Positions 42,925 through 54,239 are shown, counted from the stretch's first letter. The stretch: 64,000 nucleotides of DNA from Puccinia triticina (GCF_026914185.1 NC_070564.1:248001-312000); one strand, 5' to 3'. Notes: a model not told the origin generated them from the sequence alone. Program-made: numbers and translations.

Positions 42925-44490
42925 TCGCCTCCTCCTGTTGAGCTGAAATCCTAAGAATCACATCCAATGCTTTTGCCACAAAATAGCTCTTATTTTGACG
43001 GCTGGACTCAAGTCAATCAATATTTCAACCAAGGGTTTGGCTCCAGCAAGACATAGCACTCTGGGATTTGTCCCAGCACTTGGAACCATTGCTGAAGGTG
43101 GTGACATAATCCCCGAGCAAGGTTTTCCACCAGCTGATGCCTCAGACGACAATCCACTCCCTGCGGGCTGTTCCGATGGCAGTGGTGATTGTGATTCTGA
43201 TGCTGAAGGTGCGGTGCACAGCAGCGTTACACCATTCCAGGTCTCGGAAATATTGACAAAGGTAGACTCAGTGATTCAACAAATCACAAGCTCTGCCGCC
43301 AGAAGAGGTGAATTTGATATTTGGCACAAGAAGCTTGAGTACACCGGTCCAACACTTATTGCCGGTTATGGGATTTGCTGGAATATCAAATGGCAGAGCC
43401 GGGACTGTGCCTACCAGGCGCGAGAGATTATTGACAAGCTCATCAAGAATGAGAAAGACCGACAAGATCGTGATGATACCGGGACCAAAAACTTCTTCCA
43501 CAAGTATGAGATCAGTCAAAATGATTGGGATGTTGTAAAGAGATTGAACAATATACTTAGTGTAAGTATTCTATTTGTTTTTTCGTGTTTTGAACTGATA
43601 CTTTTACTGATTGGATTCTTTGTGTTTATATAGGAATTCTATTTCATTACAAAAAAAATGGAGGGTGATCATTCCTCCGGATCTCTCATGATTTGTGAGT
43701 ACAAGCACATCATCAACTTCTTGACAAAACAACGCGGCTCCACCTCCAAACCCAAGTTCAACACAATGTTGGATAAGATGATTGAGCGGACAAAAATCTA
43801 CCTCAATGAGACACTACAGTGTGACACCGTCATCCTAGCCACAATCTTGAACCCAGCTTACCAACTCTCAGTTTTCACACTGTGGTTCCAGTCACATCAC
43901 ATCTATGCCAAAGGGTTAATTGAAAGCAAATTCGAGCAATGCAGGATAGAAAAAGCAGCATACTCAGCTGATACTTTGCAGTTGTCTTCTGCCCGTGTCT
44001 TGAATCAACCACCACCATCCCAACATTGCCGGGAAGTTGAAAATGTTGATCTGTTCCCTGACTCCGCTGAATCCGCACCCAACAACCAGCTGAAAACATA
44101 CCTTGGAGGTAAATACAAGATTGCTGTGGACTGGTCAACACAGATCAATTCCTCAAGTGGTGGAGAGTAAGCCCTCTTTATCTCACCACAACTGTTTCTT
44201 TTAACATTAAACCAAGCTAACACATTTTAAATTTATATCTAGGACCATCACCAAGAGTTTCCAATCCTATCATCAATGGCCAAGGATTTCTTGGCGTGCG
44301 CAGCCAGCTTGGCAAGTGTTGAGCGGTGTTTCTTGGCTGCCTCTGACATTTGCGGATGTGATTGCAGGATGGATACCAGGCCAATGGAGATTTCAAGCAG
44401 GCGCAGGCTTTCATCAACGCAGGATATGAAGAACTCAGGGAGAAAAAGAATGAAAATCAACTTCCAATTGCAAGTTCTAGCAATTCTGAA
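42925..44490 (+). pseudogene. hAT-B transposase, linker, C-terminal core and dimerisation domain
   Basis: After a short shifted stretch the frame reads HIQCFCHKIALILTAGLKS, then an acidic linker (GDGDCDSD-like) and EILTKVDSVIQQITSSAA. LIAGYGICWNIKWQ and FFHKYEISQNDWDVVKRL follow. Introns fit 43561-43633 and 44167-44242 (both GT-AG). The exon between them has KKMEGDHSSGSLMI and TVILATILNPAYQLSVF. The last exon carries DHHQEFPILSSMAKDFLA and SLASVERCFLAASDIC, the hAT dimerisation signature. A deletion and frameshift near 44355 removes part of it. The tail QAQAFINAGYEELREKK is in another frame and ends SSSNSE at 44490, where the next element enters. Confidence 0.85.
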
Positions 44491-45999
44491 AGGGGGTTGA
44501 GAAATCGACTCCCAAATCAAGTTTACGTCGCGCGGACCGCCGCGCGACGTCTGTCCCGGGTCCCCATGACCCAATTTTGACCCGGGGGCATTTTGGGAGT
44601 CGATTTTGTAATTCCGCGATCCCAAACAGGAGTCGGAATTTTAATTTTGCAAAAAATGCCAGAAAATAAAGAAAACTTTATACCTCCACACTGGGGCACC
44701 CAAAGCCCCCCAAAATTTTACAGCACTCTAAATACAATCTATAGAGCATATGTTAAGCTTCACGGCATTAGCACACCTCAGGGAGACCCTGTGTAGCCGG
44801 GGGAGGATTTGGTGGATTTCCTACTGACGCAATGCGCCATGTCCTGAGATACGGTGATCCAAATGCCCCCAAAATTTTACAGCACTCTAAATACACTCTC
44901 TAAAGAATGTGTTAAGATTCACGGCATTTGAAAACCTCAGGGAGACCCTGTGTAGCCGGGGGGGTGGATTTGGCAGATTTCCTACTACTTATCCTCACTT
45001 GAACCCTCTATATATTCTGATCAAAAAGAGATAAAAAAAACTGAGGGCGCTCAAAGGATTCCCTGCCCTCCTATCTACAATTACCAATACAGACCGCAAA
45101 AATATTTTCTCAGGACATGGCACATTGCGTTAGTAGGAAATCCGCCAAATCCGCCCCCAGCTACACAGGTTCTCCCTGAGGTGTGCTAATGCCGTGAAGC
45201 TTAACATATGCTCTAGAGAGTGTATTTGTTGAGGCTAAAAACCCTTGACTTTACATTGCTCCTCCCCGACCTCCTCTTGTCTCCTGATACTCCAAATGTG
45301 GAGTTTGTCCACCCCACACTACAACAGTATTTATGTGGCAGAAAAACTTTGGGGGCATTTGGATCACTGTATCTCAGGACATGGCGCATTGCGCTAGTAG
45401 GAAATACGCCCCCGGCTACACAGGGTCTCCCTGAGGTGTGCTAATGCCGTGAAGCTTAACATATGCTCCAGAGAGTGTATTTAGAGTGCTGTAAAATTTT
45501 GGGGGGCTTTGGGTGCCCCAGTGCGGAGGTATATCCCTGAGGTTTGCTAATGCCGTGAAGCTTAACATATGCTCTAGAGAGTGTATTTATGTGGCAGAAA
45601 AACTTTGGGGGCATTTGGATCACCGTATCTCAGGACATGGCGCATTGCGCTAGTAGGAAATCCGCCCCTGGCTACACAGGGCCTCCTTGAGGTGTGCTAA
45701 TGTCGTGAAGCTTAACATATGCTCTAGAGAGTGTATTTAGAGTGCTGTAGAATTTTGGGGGGCTTTGGGTGCCCCAGTGTGGAGGTATAAAGTTTTCTTT
45801 ATTTTCTGGCATTTTTTGCAAAATTAAAATTCCGACTCCCATTTGGGATCGCGGAATTACAAAATTGACTCCCAAAATGCCCCTGGGTCAAAATTGGGTC
45901 ATGGGGACCCGGGACAGACGTCAAGCGGCGGTCCGCACGACGTAAACTCAATTTGGGAGTCGAATTTTTAATTTTTGGGAGTCGATTTCTCAACCCCCT
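44491..45999. mobile_element. long-TIR element with 6-bp TSD (1509 bp)
   Basis: The perfect outer ends are AGGGGGTTGAGAAATCGACT and its inverse. The duplication is TCTGAA (44485-44490 and 46000-46005). Arms of about 330 bp match well and include a CGCGCGGACCGCCGCGCG-like GC patch. The centre has several copies of a CTACACAGGGTCTCCCTGAG module in both directions. There is no coding capacity. Removing it joins NSE to KY and the stop of hAT-B. I cannot assign the superfamily. Confidence 0.8.
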
Positions 46000-46005
46000 T
46001 CTGAA

Positions 46006-46014
46006 AAATATTAA
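46006..46014 (+). pseudogene. hAT-B transposase, last codons
   Basis: Lys, Tyr and TAA follow in frame from 44490 when the element and one TCTGAA copy are removed. Confidence 0.65.
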
Positions 46015-46129
46015 TGTGATTTTTATTTATTTTTTTGTTCCATCCCTAACTCTCTTCCTCCTCCCCCGGCACCACCACCACCAAAAATAAATTTATATAG
46101 TTCAGTATGCTTCTAATGCCAAAAAAAAA

Positions 46130-46364
46130 CATGATTGGTAAAATAAATCCACCGCTCCAACTGATACTGTAAATGTAGCGCATCAATTTCTTGATGCGCT
46201 ATAGTGATTTGAGAAATAATGAATTGGGGGCACCAATACATTGCAGCGGTAGCGCATTGGCACAGCAATGCGCTACACAGATTTCCAAATACATGCATTG
46301 GTGACCATTTACGATACACTGTAACAGCCATTACGATACATGTATCGTAATGGTTTCAGCGTGG
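46130..46364. repeat. right subterminal repeats and end of hAT-B
   Basis: GTAGCGCATCAA, TTGATGCGCTATAG, GGTAGCGCATTGG and AATGCGCTACAC occur within 140 bp, followed by GGTTTCAGCGTGG, the right terminal repeat. Confidence 0.65.
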
Positions 46365-46371
46365 CTAAAGG

Positions 46372-47278
46372 CAAGGAGAGAATTGGAAGTCTATAGTGTG
46401 ATATTGGGGAAAATGGGAGAGCATAGGATCCTCCCTGCCATTTGTCTCAATCCTGTAGGGCCAGACATGCAACTTTAAAGGCAGGTTGCTACGCTACCCC
46501 GAGGAGGGTATGCTTGTGTTAAGTTTGGCTCCGGGGGTGATTTTTGGCTTCGGCCTTGTTTGACAGATGTCAGGTTAAAACTCAGCAAAAAAAGATGGTA
46601 CATATGTCTTAAAAAAATACTGAGTTGAGGCAGAAAAGGTCCAAGCTTTTTGGTAAAGACAATAGCAGTTTCTAGAGTTTTTTTTTCTAGTGTCATGCAC
46701 AACAGTTGTATTTTGAAAGCTGTCTTAATCTAGGATATAGCAGGGTACCTAGAGATGTCTTAATGTGGACAGGAAGCTACAGGAAGTCTGCCGTGTGGTT
46801 GGAGCCATGGTGATCTGCAGATTACATGTGCATTGCAGACAAATATTTGAGAGGTAAGTATAAGGATGTGAACCTGACAATAAGGAACATGTTGCGTCAG
46901 CACAGGCGCGGCACAGGTATTGGTCTCCAAACTCGGTAAAGAGAGAGAGAGGAGACGGTACCCGGCTCTGCCAAGAGTAGACTATGTACTACAAGTGTAG
47001 CGCCGCAGTAACTAGGTCTAGTATGATGATGGACTAAGTTATGTGCGCATACAACTATTGTCTTTACCAAAAAGCTTGCGCCTCTTTTGCCTTGACTTGG
47101 TATTGACATAAGACATACAGTTGTTTTTTCTCCGGGGTTTTATCCTGACATCTGTCAGACAAAGCCAACGCCAGAAATTACCCTTGGAGCCACCATTCTC
47201 CAGTAGATGATGTTGGAGTAGAGCTAGTGAAAATCCGGGCAGAACCAGGGCAGTTTGTAGACCCTGGGACCCATCCCT
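46372..47278. repeat. inverted-repeat region, CACTA-like ends
   Basis: About 46550-46665 and 47055-47165 are inverted copies (AGCTTTTTGGTAAAGACAAT and its inverse, and ACAGATGTCAG / CTGACAGATGTC-like arms). CAGTTTCTAGAGTTTTT at 46671 ending CTAGTG at 46694 is a CACTA-type right end of the family seen at 29911. The borders are not resolved. No gene is seen. Confidence 0.5.
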
Positions 47279-47839
47279 CGAACTTAGCTAAGTCCCTCAA
47301 TCGGAGGCACGCAAGCGTTGTCGCGAAGCAACCCTCCGAAGGAGGGACTTATGCCCTACCTCGCAAAAGAGTAGGCAGCAGATGTCTGTTTTCAGCTTTT
47401 TTTGCTTGTCCCTCCGTTGAGGCTACGCAAGGACAGCTGGGGCCAAGTCAGCTGCTTCAAGAGATAGCCAAGAAGCATGGCTCTCTGCTGGTATCTTTCT
47501 TTTATCTGTAACACATGAGCTTGATTTTTTTAAAAAAAAAAATAAGAGCTGCTAGGTTTTGACAGGTGTCAAAAGTATGGCTTTGACCGAGGCCTGTTTG
47601 AACAATGCCCTCCCAAAACCCATGAACTCCTTTTTGTTTCATTTGGGATTCAAGAGTGTTTTTGGAGGGATCCGACCTCAGGAAGGTGGAAAGTGAAAGG
47701 GCAGATGTAGGCGGACAAATCTGTCTGCTCAGATTCTCAATGGCTTTTACTTGAGTCGAGATATCAAGAGTTGAAGATTCTGAAAATTTTCCCCAGCCAA
47801 ATGGGATTTCTGCTGCCTACTGTTTTGCGAGTTAGGGCG

Positions 47840-47871
<32 letters not shown>

Positions 47872-47912
47872 AGCGCTCGCGCGCCTCCGATCGAGGGACT
47901 TAGCTAAGTTCG
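47279..47912. mobile_element. MULE-like MITE with 9-bp TSD (634 bp)
   Basis: The ends are CGAACTTAGCTAAGTCCCTC and its inverse, with arms of about 110 bp. The duplication is CCCATCCCT (47270-47278 and 47913-47921). A 9-bp duplication with long inverted ends is typical of Mutator-like elements. No transposase is encoded. Fragments of the same ends occur at 3703-4480, 23332 and 61030. Confidence 0.8.
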
Positions 47913-48859
47913 CCCATCCCTCAGCTTTCCAACTCATCGCCCTCTGCTCCAACGGAGGGGCCAATCAAGAGCCCGGCCGCTTTCCGACCTGACAGGGAGA
48001 ATGAAGGCCGTGAGACATCCAAGGCAGAAACACAATTTCAAGTTTTTACATCCTCTTGCATAAATCCATAAAAAGAGAGCGCCAGGTCCAAGGTTAACGG
48101 GAAAGATAATATGTGATTTGCAAGGGATTTCCGAAAACAATTTTTTTAAATTCTGTCCAAGCTTAATCTTGGAAAAGACAATATGTACAAACTATGTTTG
48201 CACTCTTGGCTACCCGTAGCTCTAACAGTAAGGAATGAGTTGTACAACCTCTACTATCAATCACCGATCATCATCGAGCAAGAACAAGACCAATACGGGC
48301 GATAGCGAAAAAGAGGTGGACGTCAGAAACTTTGATCTCTGCCTATAGAGTGACACCAAAACCTAGGTTGGGATTAGTGAGATGTGATTGATGTCGAGAC
48401 AAAAATCGGGCATCAGACTGCCATGGTTGCGTCAAAGATTGGTAGGCATGTGGGCTTAGATACGATGGGGCGGGGGACGCTAGTAGGAGGAGCGAGGTAG
48501 TAGAAAGGATAGCAAGTTGAAGAATAATAGTTGCTTGTATTACCGGGGTCTGTTGCTCTTCAAAAGACACACGACTGGATGAGTGCTGATTGACGAGAAG
48601 AAGATGGGATGTTGACATTGTGGGTAGATGCGAAGTAATCGTGGAGGAAACAAAATTCTTCGCGACCTTATCAATGTCGTGTTGGATTAATCTTGGCTTT
48701 AAAAATATCATTTTGACCCCTTCTGAGGTGGATGAACGCCTCGATCCCAGCAGACGAAGTCGCAATGAGGCGAATCAAGGGACTCCGAGCTCGGGAGAGG
48801 CGAAAGAGTGGTCAGAGAAGGGGCTTCGAATGAGCCGGGGGGAGATGAGACAGAGGGAT
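47913..48859. other. non-coding stretch downstream of RRN11
   Basis: Only compositional reading frames are seen. The part nearest 48860 is presumably the 3' UTR of the minus-strand gene. Confidence 0.4.
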
Positions 48860-49824
48860 TTAGAGCTGATCGATCTCATCGTCATCATCCTGAGGAGAAC
48901 AGTTGCTCATCTTGGCAAGAGTGGGAGTGTCGTCAGACTGCTGGAAACTCTCGAGGGATGGCAGCTTGAGCGAACTGACTAGTTCGAGATAGGCAGGGGA
49001 AAGAACACAGGTGGGGTCGAGTGACTGTGCTCGTTCGAAGTAGGCCTTGGCTCTACCAAACATGACATGATCCGAAATCGCGTCCAGATACTCTAGACGA
49101 GGCACGACAGGCCAGAGAGAGAGAGAGAGAGAGATGAATGAATGGGGTTGATTAATACGCTGGGCAGACGCGGGCAGACCGAGTGCCGACGCGTACCGGT
49201 GAGTTTCAGGGGTCTTCCCTCGGGCTCATCAGGATCATCGGAGGGTTGTGGGGGAGGGATGAGGGATAGGGTGACAAGGGCGGCATATTCATGGAGTCCA
49301 GCATGCTGAGAACAGGGGAGGGATGATAGCCAGAGCTGGAGCTCATCGAGGGCCTCTCTGAGTCGACCAACAGATACCAACACAGAAACATATTCGATCA
49401 AGACCTTGGCGGTCTTTTGGAGAGATGAGCCAGAAGAAAAAAGGGACGCGTGAGCTAAGTGTAGCAGGGAAGTGGGAAAGCGAGGACATACCTCCTGGTC
49501 GCTGAGGTTTCTGCACGCCTTGAGGTAGTTGAGATGATTGTCGATTGCGGACTGATCAGCGAGTGGGGTGGAGGGATGGGGCAGATTCATGACTCGAAGA
49601 CCGAGGTCCCACAGCGCAGGGAAATCGACCTCCCGGCATCTTACGAGGATAGACCAGATCTGTCTGGCCTGGTCGTGTTGGCGGCGCAACAAGCACAGCT
49701 GGAGGAGGTCGAAGAGCCGACGGATATGGAACTTGCGAGGGCCTCCAGTGGCGGGGTTAACCGACAGCCGCTCGGCTGCCCTCCTGCTGGGGAGGAGCTC
49801 AAAGATCACGGAGGAGGGGTTCAT
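48860..49824 (-). CDS. RRN11: probable RNA polymerase I core factor subunit Rrn11
   Basis: Two exons: 49824-49197 and 49092-48860, with a GT-AG intron of 104 bp (49093-49196). The join is in frame (KLT-EYLDAIS), giving 286 aa. The conserved block is RKFHIRRLFDLLQLCLL followed by LVRCREVDFPALWDLGL at residues about 30-77. That is the helical repeat region I associate with Rrn11/TAF1A, which helps place Pol I at the rDNA promoter in the nucleolus. The rest is helical (HLAHASLFSSGSSLQKTAK, LREALDELQLWLSSL), with an acidic end (SPQDDDDEIDQL). The Met at 49824 was chosen because it immediately precedes the conserved part. The frame is open up to 50019 but would overlap the promoter of TSR1. The family call is from memory of motifs. 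Confidence 0.7.
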
Positions 49825-50028
49825 GGGGGGAGGCCCTTGTCCGGCGGTGGCCGGAGGGAGTGCCTTTTGAAGGCAGCAGGGCCGAACCACAACTCGGCCG
49901 GGGTGCAGTTGCATATGCATGTGCATGTGCATATGCATTATGCAGGCTGCGCCGCCCACATTGCATACAGCAATCGGCCCACTCCAGCGTGCGCCGGACT
50001 CGCATACACCCACAAACACTCACACACG
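49825..50028. promoter_or_regulatory. bidirectional promoter between RRN11 and TSR1
   Basis: 204 bp separate the two divergent start codons. It contains an alternating run, GCATATGCATGTGCATGTGC then ATATGCATTATGC (about 49911-49943), with overlapping TGCATG/ATGCAT words, and a CACACACG tract before the TSR1 start. No TATA box is visible. Confidence 0.55.
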
Positions 50029-52737
50029 ATGACCGCCAGCAAGACCGCCCAGCAGGCCCACCACCACCGCTCCACCCTTTCCCAGACCAACAAGCGATTC
50101 AAGGCACGCCACGCAACGAAGGGATCGCTCAAACAGGTCGCCAAAGGTTCGCCCGCCCCGTCTGGCTGGGCTGCGCGCTCTTCTCATCCGGATGCTGACC
50201 GCTCCTCTTGATCATCTATCCAGGCAGACTCGAAAAGGATGCGAGTCAGGGCAAGCCAAAACATGCCAGCCAGTCCGGCCAGAAAGCTCACCGGAAAAAC
50301 CAAGCAAAGCAACTCCAGGCACACAAAGCCGCACTCCAGGCAGGCTGCCAGAAGGTGTTCTCCGGGCCCAACCCAGCCCCCAGGGTCATCGCAATCCTAG
50401 CGCTCTCCGGAGATCTCGACCCACTCGCAGACGTCTTGAACCCAATCCGAACAGCCGCCAATCTCGCCGACCCCATCCACCCAGACTCCCGGACGATCAC
50501 CTTCACTTGGCCCCATTCTTCCCGCTCATCCCCAAGTCTGCTCCAGTTCGTTCTCATCCCACATCGTGCCCCGCTCGGCCAGGTCCTCTCCACCGTCGCC
50601 GCTTCCGACTTCCTGATCACCTCTCTCTCAGCCGTAGAAGAAGTCACCCCCTGGGGTGAAACGACCCTCAGAGCTATCCAAGCCCTTGGGGGTCCAGCCT
50701 TGGGTGTCCTTGGACTGGTCTCCCATCTCGAGTCATTAAACGGAACCCGTGAAACTCAAAAAACCCGCGAAAGTCTCACGAGCTTCCTCCGATACTTCTT
50801 CCCTGAATCTCTCCTGCTCAACCGGCTCGTCTCAGCTGATAAACCTGAAGAAATCTTGGTTGCTATCCGGAGTATTCTCGCCAAACTACCCAATCGAGCC
50901 GCGAATGGTCTCCCCATCGGGTGGAGAGAGGGTCGAGGTCGGTTGGTGGCCGAGAAGATCGACTGGGAAGATGGCACGTTGAAAATAACCGGCCATGTGC
51001 GGGGCGGACGTTTCAGTGCCAACAGACTGGTCCATTTACCCTTCTTCGGTGACTATCGGGTCAGCACGATTACTATGGCTGAAAATGGAATGGTCGTCTC
51101 GGCCCGCACCGATGAGGAAGCGGATGATCTCGTCTCAGAGAATTGCCCTTCGGCGGGTGATGAACTGATGGCCGAACAAACCTGGCCAACCGAAGAAGAG
51201 ATAGCTAGTGCACCAGCCCATCAACAGGCGAACAAGAAAGCACGACGTGTTCCCGTTGGTACCAGTGAATACCAGGCTGCGTGGATCGTGGACGAAGATG
51301 GTGAAGGTATCGAAGATGATGACGAAGAAGATGAAGAGATTGAAGGAAACAATGAGTTAGACGAATCCCCAAACCACTCTCAGGGAGATGAAGACGAAGA
51401 CGAAATGGAGGATTTGAAAGTCAACAACCAAGCCGGCTCGTCCAAGGATGTACACTTCATGGATCTGTCCGAAGAAGCTGAGCAAGCCGATCTAGCCCAG
51501 TACCGTGCCGATCGACAACGCGAGCGAGAGCGCGCTGCAAAAGAAGACGACGAGTTTCCCGATGAAATAGATACTCCTCTAGACGTCCCAGCTCGACAAA
51601 GATTTGCAAGGTATAGAGGGATGAAGAGTCTTCGCACAAGCGAGTGGGACCCTTACGAAAATTTGCCGATCGAATATGGCAAGATTTTCGCTTTCCAAGG
51701 CTGGAAATCTATGGGTCGAAAGCTGGCTCAAAAAGCAAATGAACGGGAAGCAGGAGCTGTAAGAACGTTTGAAATGCAACTCTACCATCTTACCCAGAAG
51801 CTGATTTAAAGTCTTTTGGATCTTCAAGGGACCTGGCATGTTGATCACCCTTCACGTCGAGCAATTCCCACAGTCGGGCTTCGAAGCTTTAGTATCCTCT
51901 CCTCAACAAACCCTAGTCGCCTTTTCACTTCTGAAACACGAGCACAAATACTCCGTGATGCACTTCACAACCCAAAGAAATACGGAGTTCGAGGGAGAAA
52001 TCAAATCAAAAGACCCGCTGATAATGTGTGCCGGGTTTAGATTCTATGAGGTCCGGCCGATATGGTCGCAGCCGTCGATTCGAGCCAGTAACAATGTGCA
52101 CAAGTTTGAACGATATCTGCGACCTGGTAAGATGAATATCGGGAGCGTTTATATGCCTGTCACCTTTGGCTCCACAACACCCGTGCTCGTTTTCAAACAA
52201 GAAGATGATCCCGACCTTCCAATCAGCCTCGTCGGTAATGGAACTTTGATCGGTAGTGAACCGCAGAGGATCATTGCCAAACGGATCATATTGACCGGCC
52301 ATCCGTACAAAGTTCACAAGAAAACAGCGACCATTAGGTATATGGTAAGTCACGCCCACTCGAAGCCCGATGAACCTAGTTTCCTTCAGACCTGTTCCCA
52401 GAAAATCTTGATTGAATCTGGTTGGATTCTCTTTTTTTTTTCGCAGTTTTTCAATCGAGAAGATATTGAATATTTCAAGCCGATCGAGCTGAAGACGAAG
52501 AAGGGGAAAGTTGGGCACATCAAAGAACCACTAGGAACGCATGGATATTTGAAAGCGAAATTTGATGGACCAATCGACCAGATGGATACGATCTGTTTAT
52601 CACTCTACAAACGATGTTTCCCGAAATGGTCGACCACCAAATTGATCAACTTGGACCACCATCTTGCCACTGTTTTCTTCAAGTCCAATCAAACTCATAA
52701 TACGATCCCTTCCGCCACGATGGAGATTGATTGTTGA
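50029..52737 (+). CDS. TSR1: 40S ribosomal subunit maturation factor Tsr1
   Basis: Four exons (50029-50146, 50224-51758, 51829-52344, 52447-52737) with GT-AG introns of 77, 70 and 102 bp give 819 aa. Yeast and human Tsr1 are close to 790-800. Tsr1 is a GTPase-like, non-hydrolysing factor of late pre-40S particles. Landmarks are RHATKGSLKQVAKG at the N-terminus, then the Bms1/Tsr1-type domain (RVIAILALSGDLDPLADVL) and a highly acidic insert at about residues 400-450 (DEDGEGIEDDDEEDEE). RYRGMKSLRTSEWDPYENLP follows, and the C-terminal domain has FFNREDIEYFKPIEL and HIKEPLGTHGYLK. All key blocks are intact, so the gene is likely functional. It pairs with RRN11, linking rRNA synthesis and small-subunit assembly. 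Confidence 0.93.
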
Positions 52738-53840
52738 ACACCCGTAACCTTAACTCTTCTACCCCCTGTCATCTTCACTATTGTTTCTATGTGATGTCTT
52801 TTTTAATTGCTATGACTTGATCAAAAAACTAGAAACATTTGTCGTCCATTTCACGCTGTCTCCGCTCTTTCTACATGAACGCGTAGTTCTGCTGAGCAAT
52901 GCATATCCGTATTACTGGCCAATCCAGGGCAAAATACTATGCTTTCTTGCGGATATGAGAAACAAATGACCTGGGGATTCCTGCAGAACAATCAGATGCT
53001 TAGCCCTAGAATTGACACAAAAATGGCCTGAGAACTTGTGCGCCAGCTGTGTAAGCCTGGAACAAGAACACGGATGAATTTTGCGAGGCAATCGGTGAAT
53101 ATTTCCCTCACACACGTTCTACTTCCAAGAATCACGTTTTTTTTTTCGAAGTCCATCGAGCTATGCACCTAACAAAAACTTGCCTGTGTTTGATCCAACG
53201 GAAATATGTAATACTTTGTGCCAATGTTGCAGTTAGGTAACTTGGCATGATACACAAAGCAAAATTTCGAGGAGATTTGATTTCAGATGGATCATGGATG
53301 GATAGTATGATCCATAAATAAATAACTTCATAAAAAAATTGAGGTTTACTGCACAAATGTGGTACAAGACTTCAGCTTGGTTTTGATTGGAGTTCATGAG
53401 TCTGACATATAAGAGTTACAACAGTTAAGGCTACAACTATGGCGCTAAGATAATGAAAGTATAGAAGCTTATAAGGATACAATGGTTTTCGACTGCCTTT
53501 GAAACTAGGCACAAGGTGTAGATAGAGAAGTAGATATTTTGATGTGTTACAGTACAAGAAAGGGCGGAAGGAGTGATAGATTTGGTAATCTTTTGATACA
53601 TGATGATCCTGGACACAATTCTGCAGCAAGAGAAAGTACAGAAAAAACAAGAGAAAGCCCAATATTACAAGCACTAGAATTACAAAGAGGATTGGCATGA
53701 ATGATTAGAAACAAGAGGAATGAGAAAGTCTGCGATAATCGATTGCTGTGGGGAAATGTTCAATGGAAATTAGCTTTCCGCTTTGGACTGGGGTCTAAGG
53801 AGAAAAGAGAAAGAATTGAATACTCACTAGAATTGTTCAT
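52738..53840. other. intergenic region after TSR1
   Basis: No gene is supported. The part 53370-53840 matches sequence downstream of the second small paralogue (the phrase CGACTGCCTTTGAAACTAGG occurs at 53488 and 55266). It is probably 3' UTR of the gene at 53841. The membrane-like minus-strand frame at 53698-53372 is thus doubtful. Confidence 0.4.
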
Positions 53841-54239
53841 TCAAGCGGGTTTGGTAACGCTTCCCCCAGCAAACTTGAGGTCCTTGACTTCTTGAGGAAG
53901 GTCGTTGGCGGTAAGAACCATGCCGTTGCGTCGTGAGGCTGGTGGTGGGGGTGAGGGAGGGAGATTCTTGAGCTCTGGAGGGAGCTCGTTGGCGGCAAGA
54001 ATCAATCCCTTGCGGCGCTGAGAGCGCAATGGGGATGGGGGAAGGGCAGGGGGGGTGGTGATGATCATGCCCTTTCGGCGCTCTGCTCGGGATGAGGGAG
54101 GGGGAGTAGCGCATTTAGGGGCCGGCTTGGATGCTGGCTTCTTCCTCTTGATGATCGGGTCGCGGGAAGGGGCCCCAATTGGACAGGTGGACGAAAACAT
54201 CTTGCGGATAGGCCCGAGATTGCTATGCCCCCCAGGCAA
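53841..54239 (-). CDS. small protein of unknown function, copy 1 of a tandem pair
   Basis: 132 aa from 54239, or 119 aa if the Met of MFSSTCPIGAPSRD is the start. It begins with CPIGAPSRD, shared exactly with the gene at 55565. It then has a basic stretch (IKRKKPASKPAPK) and three spaced copies of a short motif: RRKGMIITTPPALPP, RRKGLILAANELPPELKNL and RRNGMVLTANDLPQEVKDL. The paralogue has one copy. There is no signal peptide or membrane segment. Basic, proline-rich and probably disordered. Both genes have similar sequence up- and downstream, so a segment of about 1.7 kb was duplicated. The function is unknown. The repeated motif may be a short binding site. Confidence 0.6.
   Translation of the reverse strand: MPGGHSNLGPIRKMFSSTCPIGAPSRDPIIKRKKPASKPAPKCATPPPSSRAERRKGMIITTPPALPPSPLRSQRRKGLILAANELPPELKNLPPSPPPPASRRNGMVLTANDLPQEVKDLKFAGGSVTKPA

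Larger units (their letters stand above)
29283..46364 (+). mobile_element. hAT-B: hAT element with both ends, broken by five insertions
   Basis: The left end is CAACGCTGAAACC at 29283. The right end, read inwards, is CCACGCTGAAACC at 46364. The duplication is CTAAAGG (29276-29282 and 46365-46371). An 8-bp reading GCTAAAGG also fits if the right end is one base shorter. Both subterminal regions (29283-29500 and 46130-46340) are dense in GCGCTA/TAGCGC motifs. In between lies a BED-RNase H-dimerisation transposase on the plus strand. Subtracting the insertions at 29548, 34300, 40654, 42138 and 44491 leaves about 3.7 kb. Confidence 0.75.

Noticed and set aside
49534..50028. Extension of TSR1 upstream through an open plus-strand frame
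   Set aside because: That frame overlaps RRN11 on the other strand. The conserved N-terminus begins at the ATG at 50029.
53372..53698. Hydrophobic 108-aa minus-strand frame resembling a membrane protein
   Set aside because: It lies in the duplicated 3' region of the small paralogue, and its counterpart near 55266 is not open in the same way. It is probably UTR.
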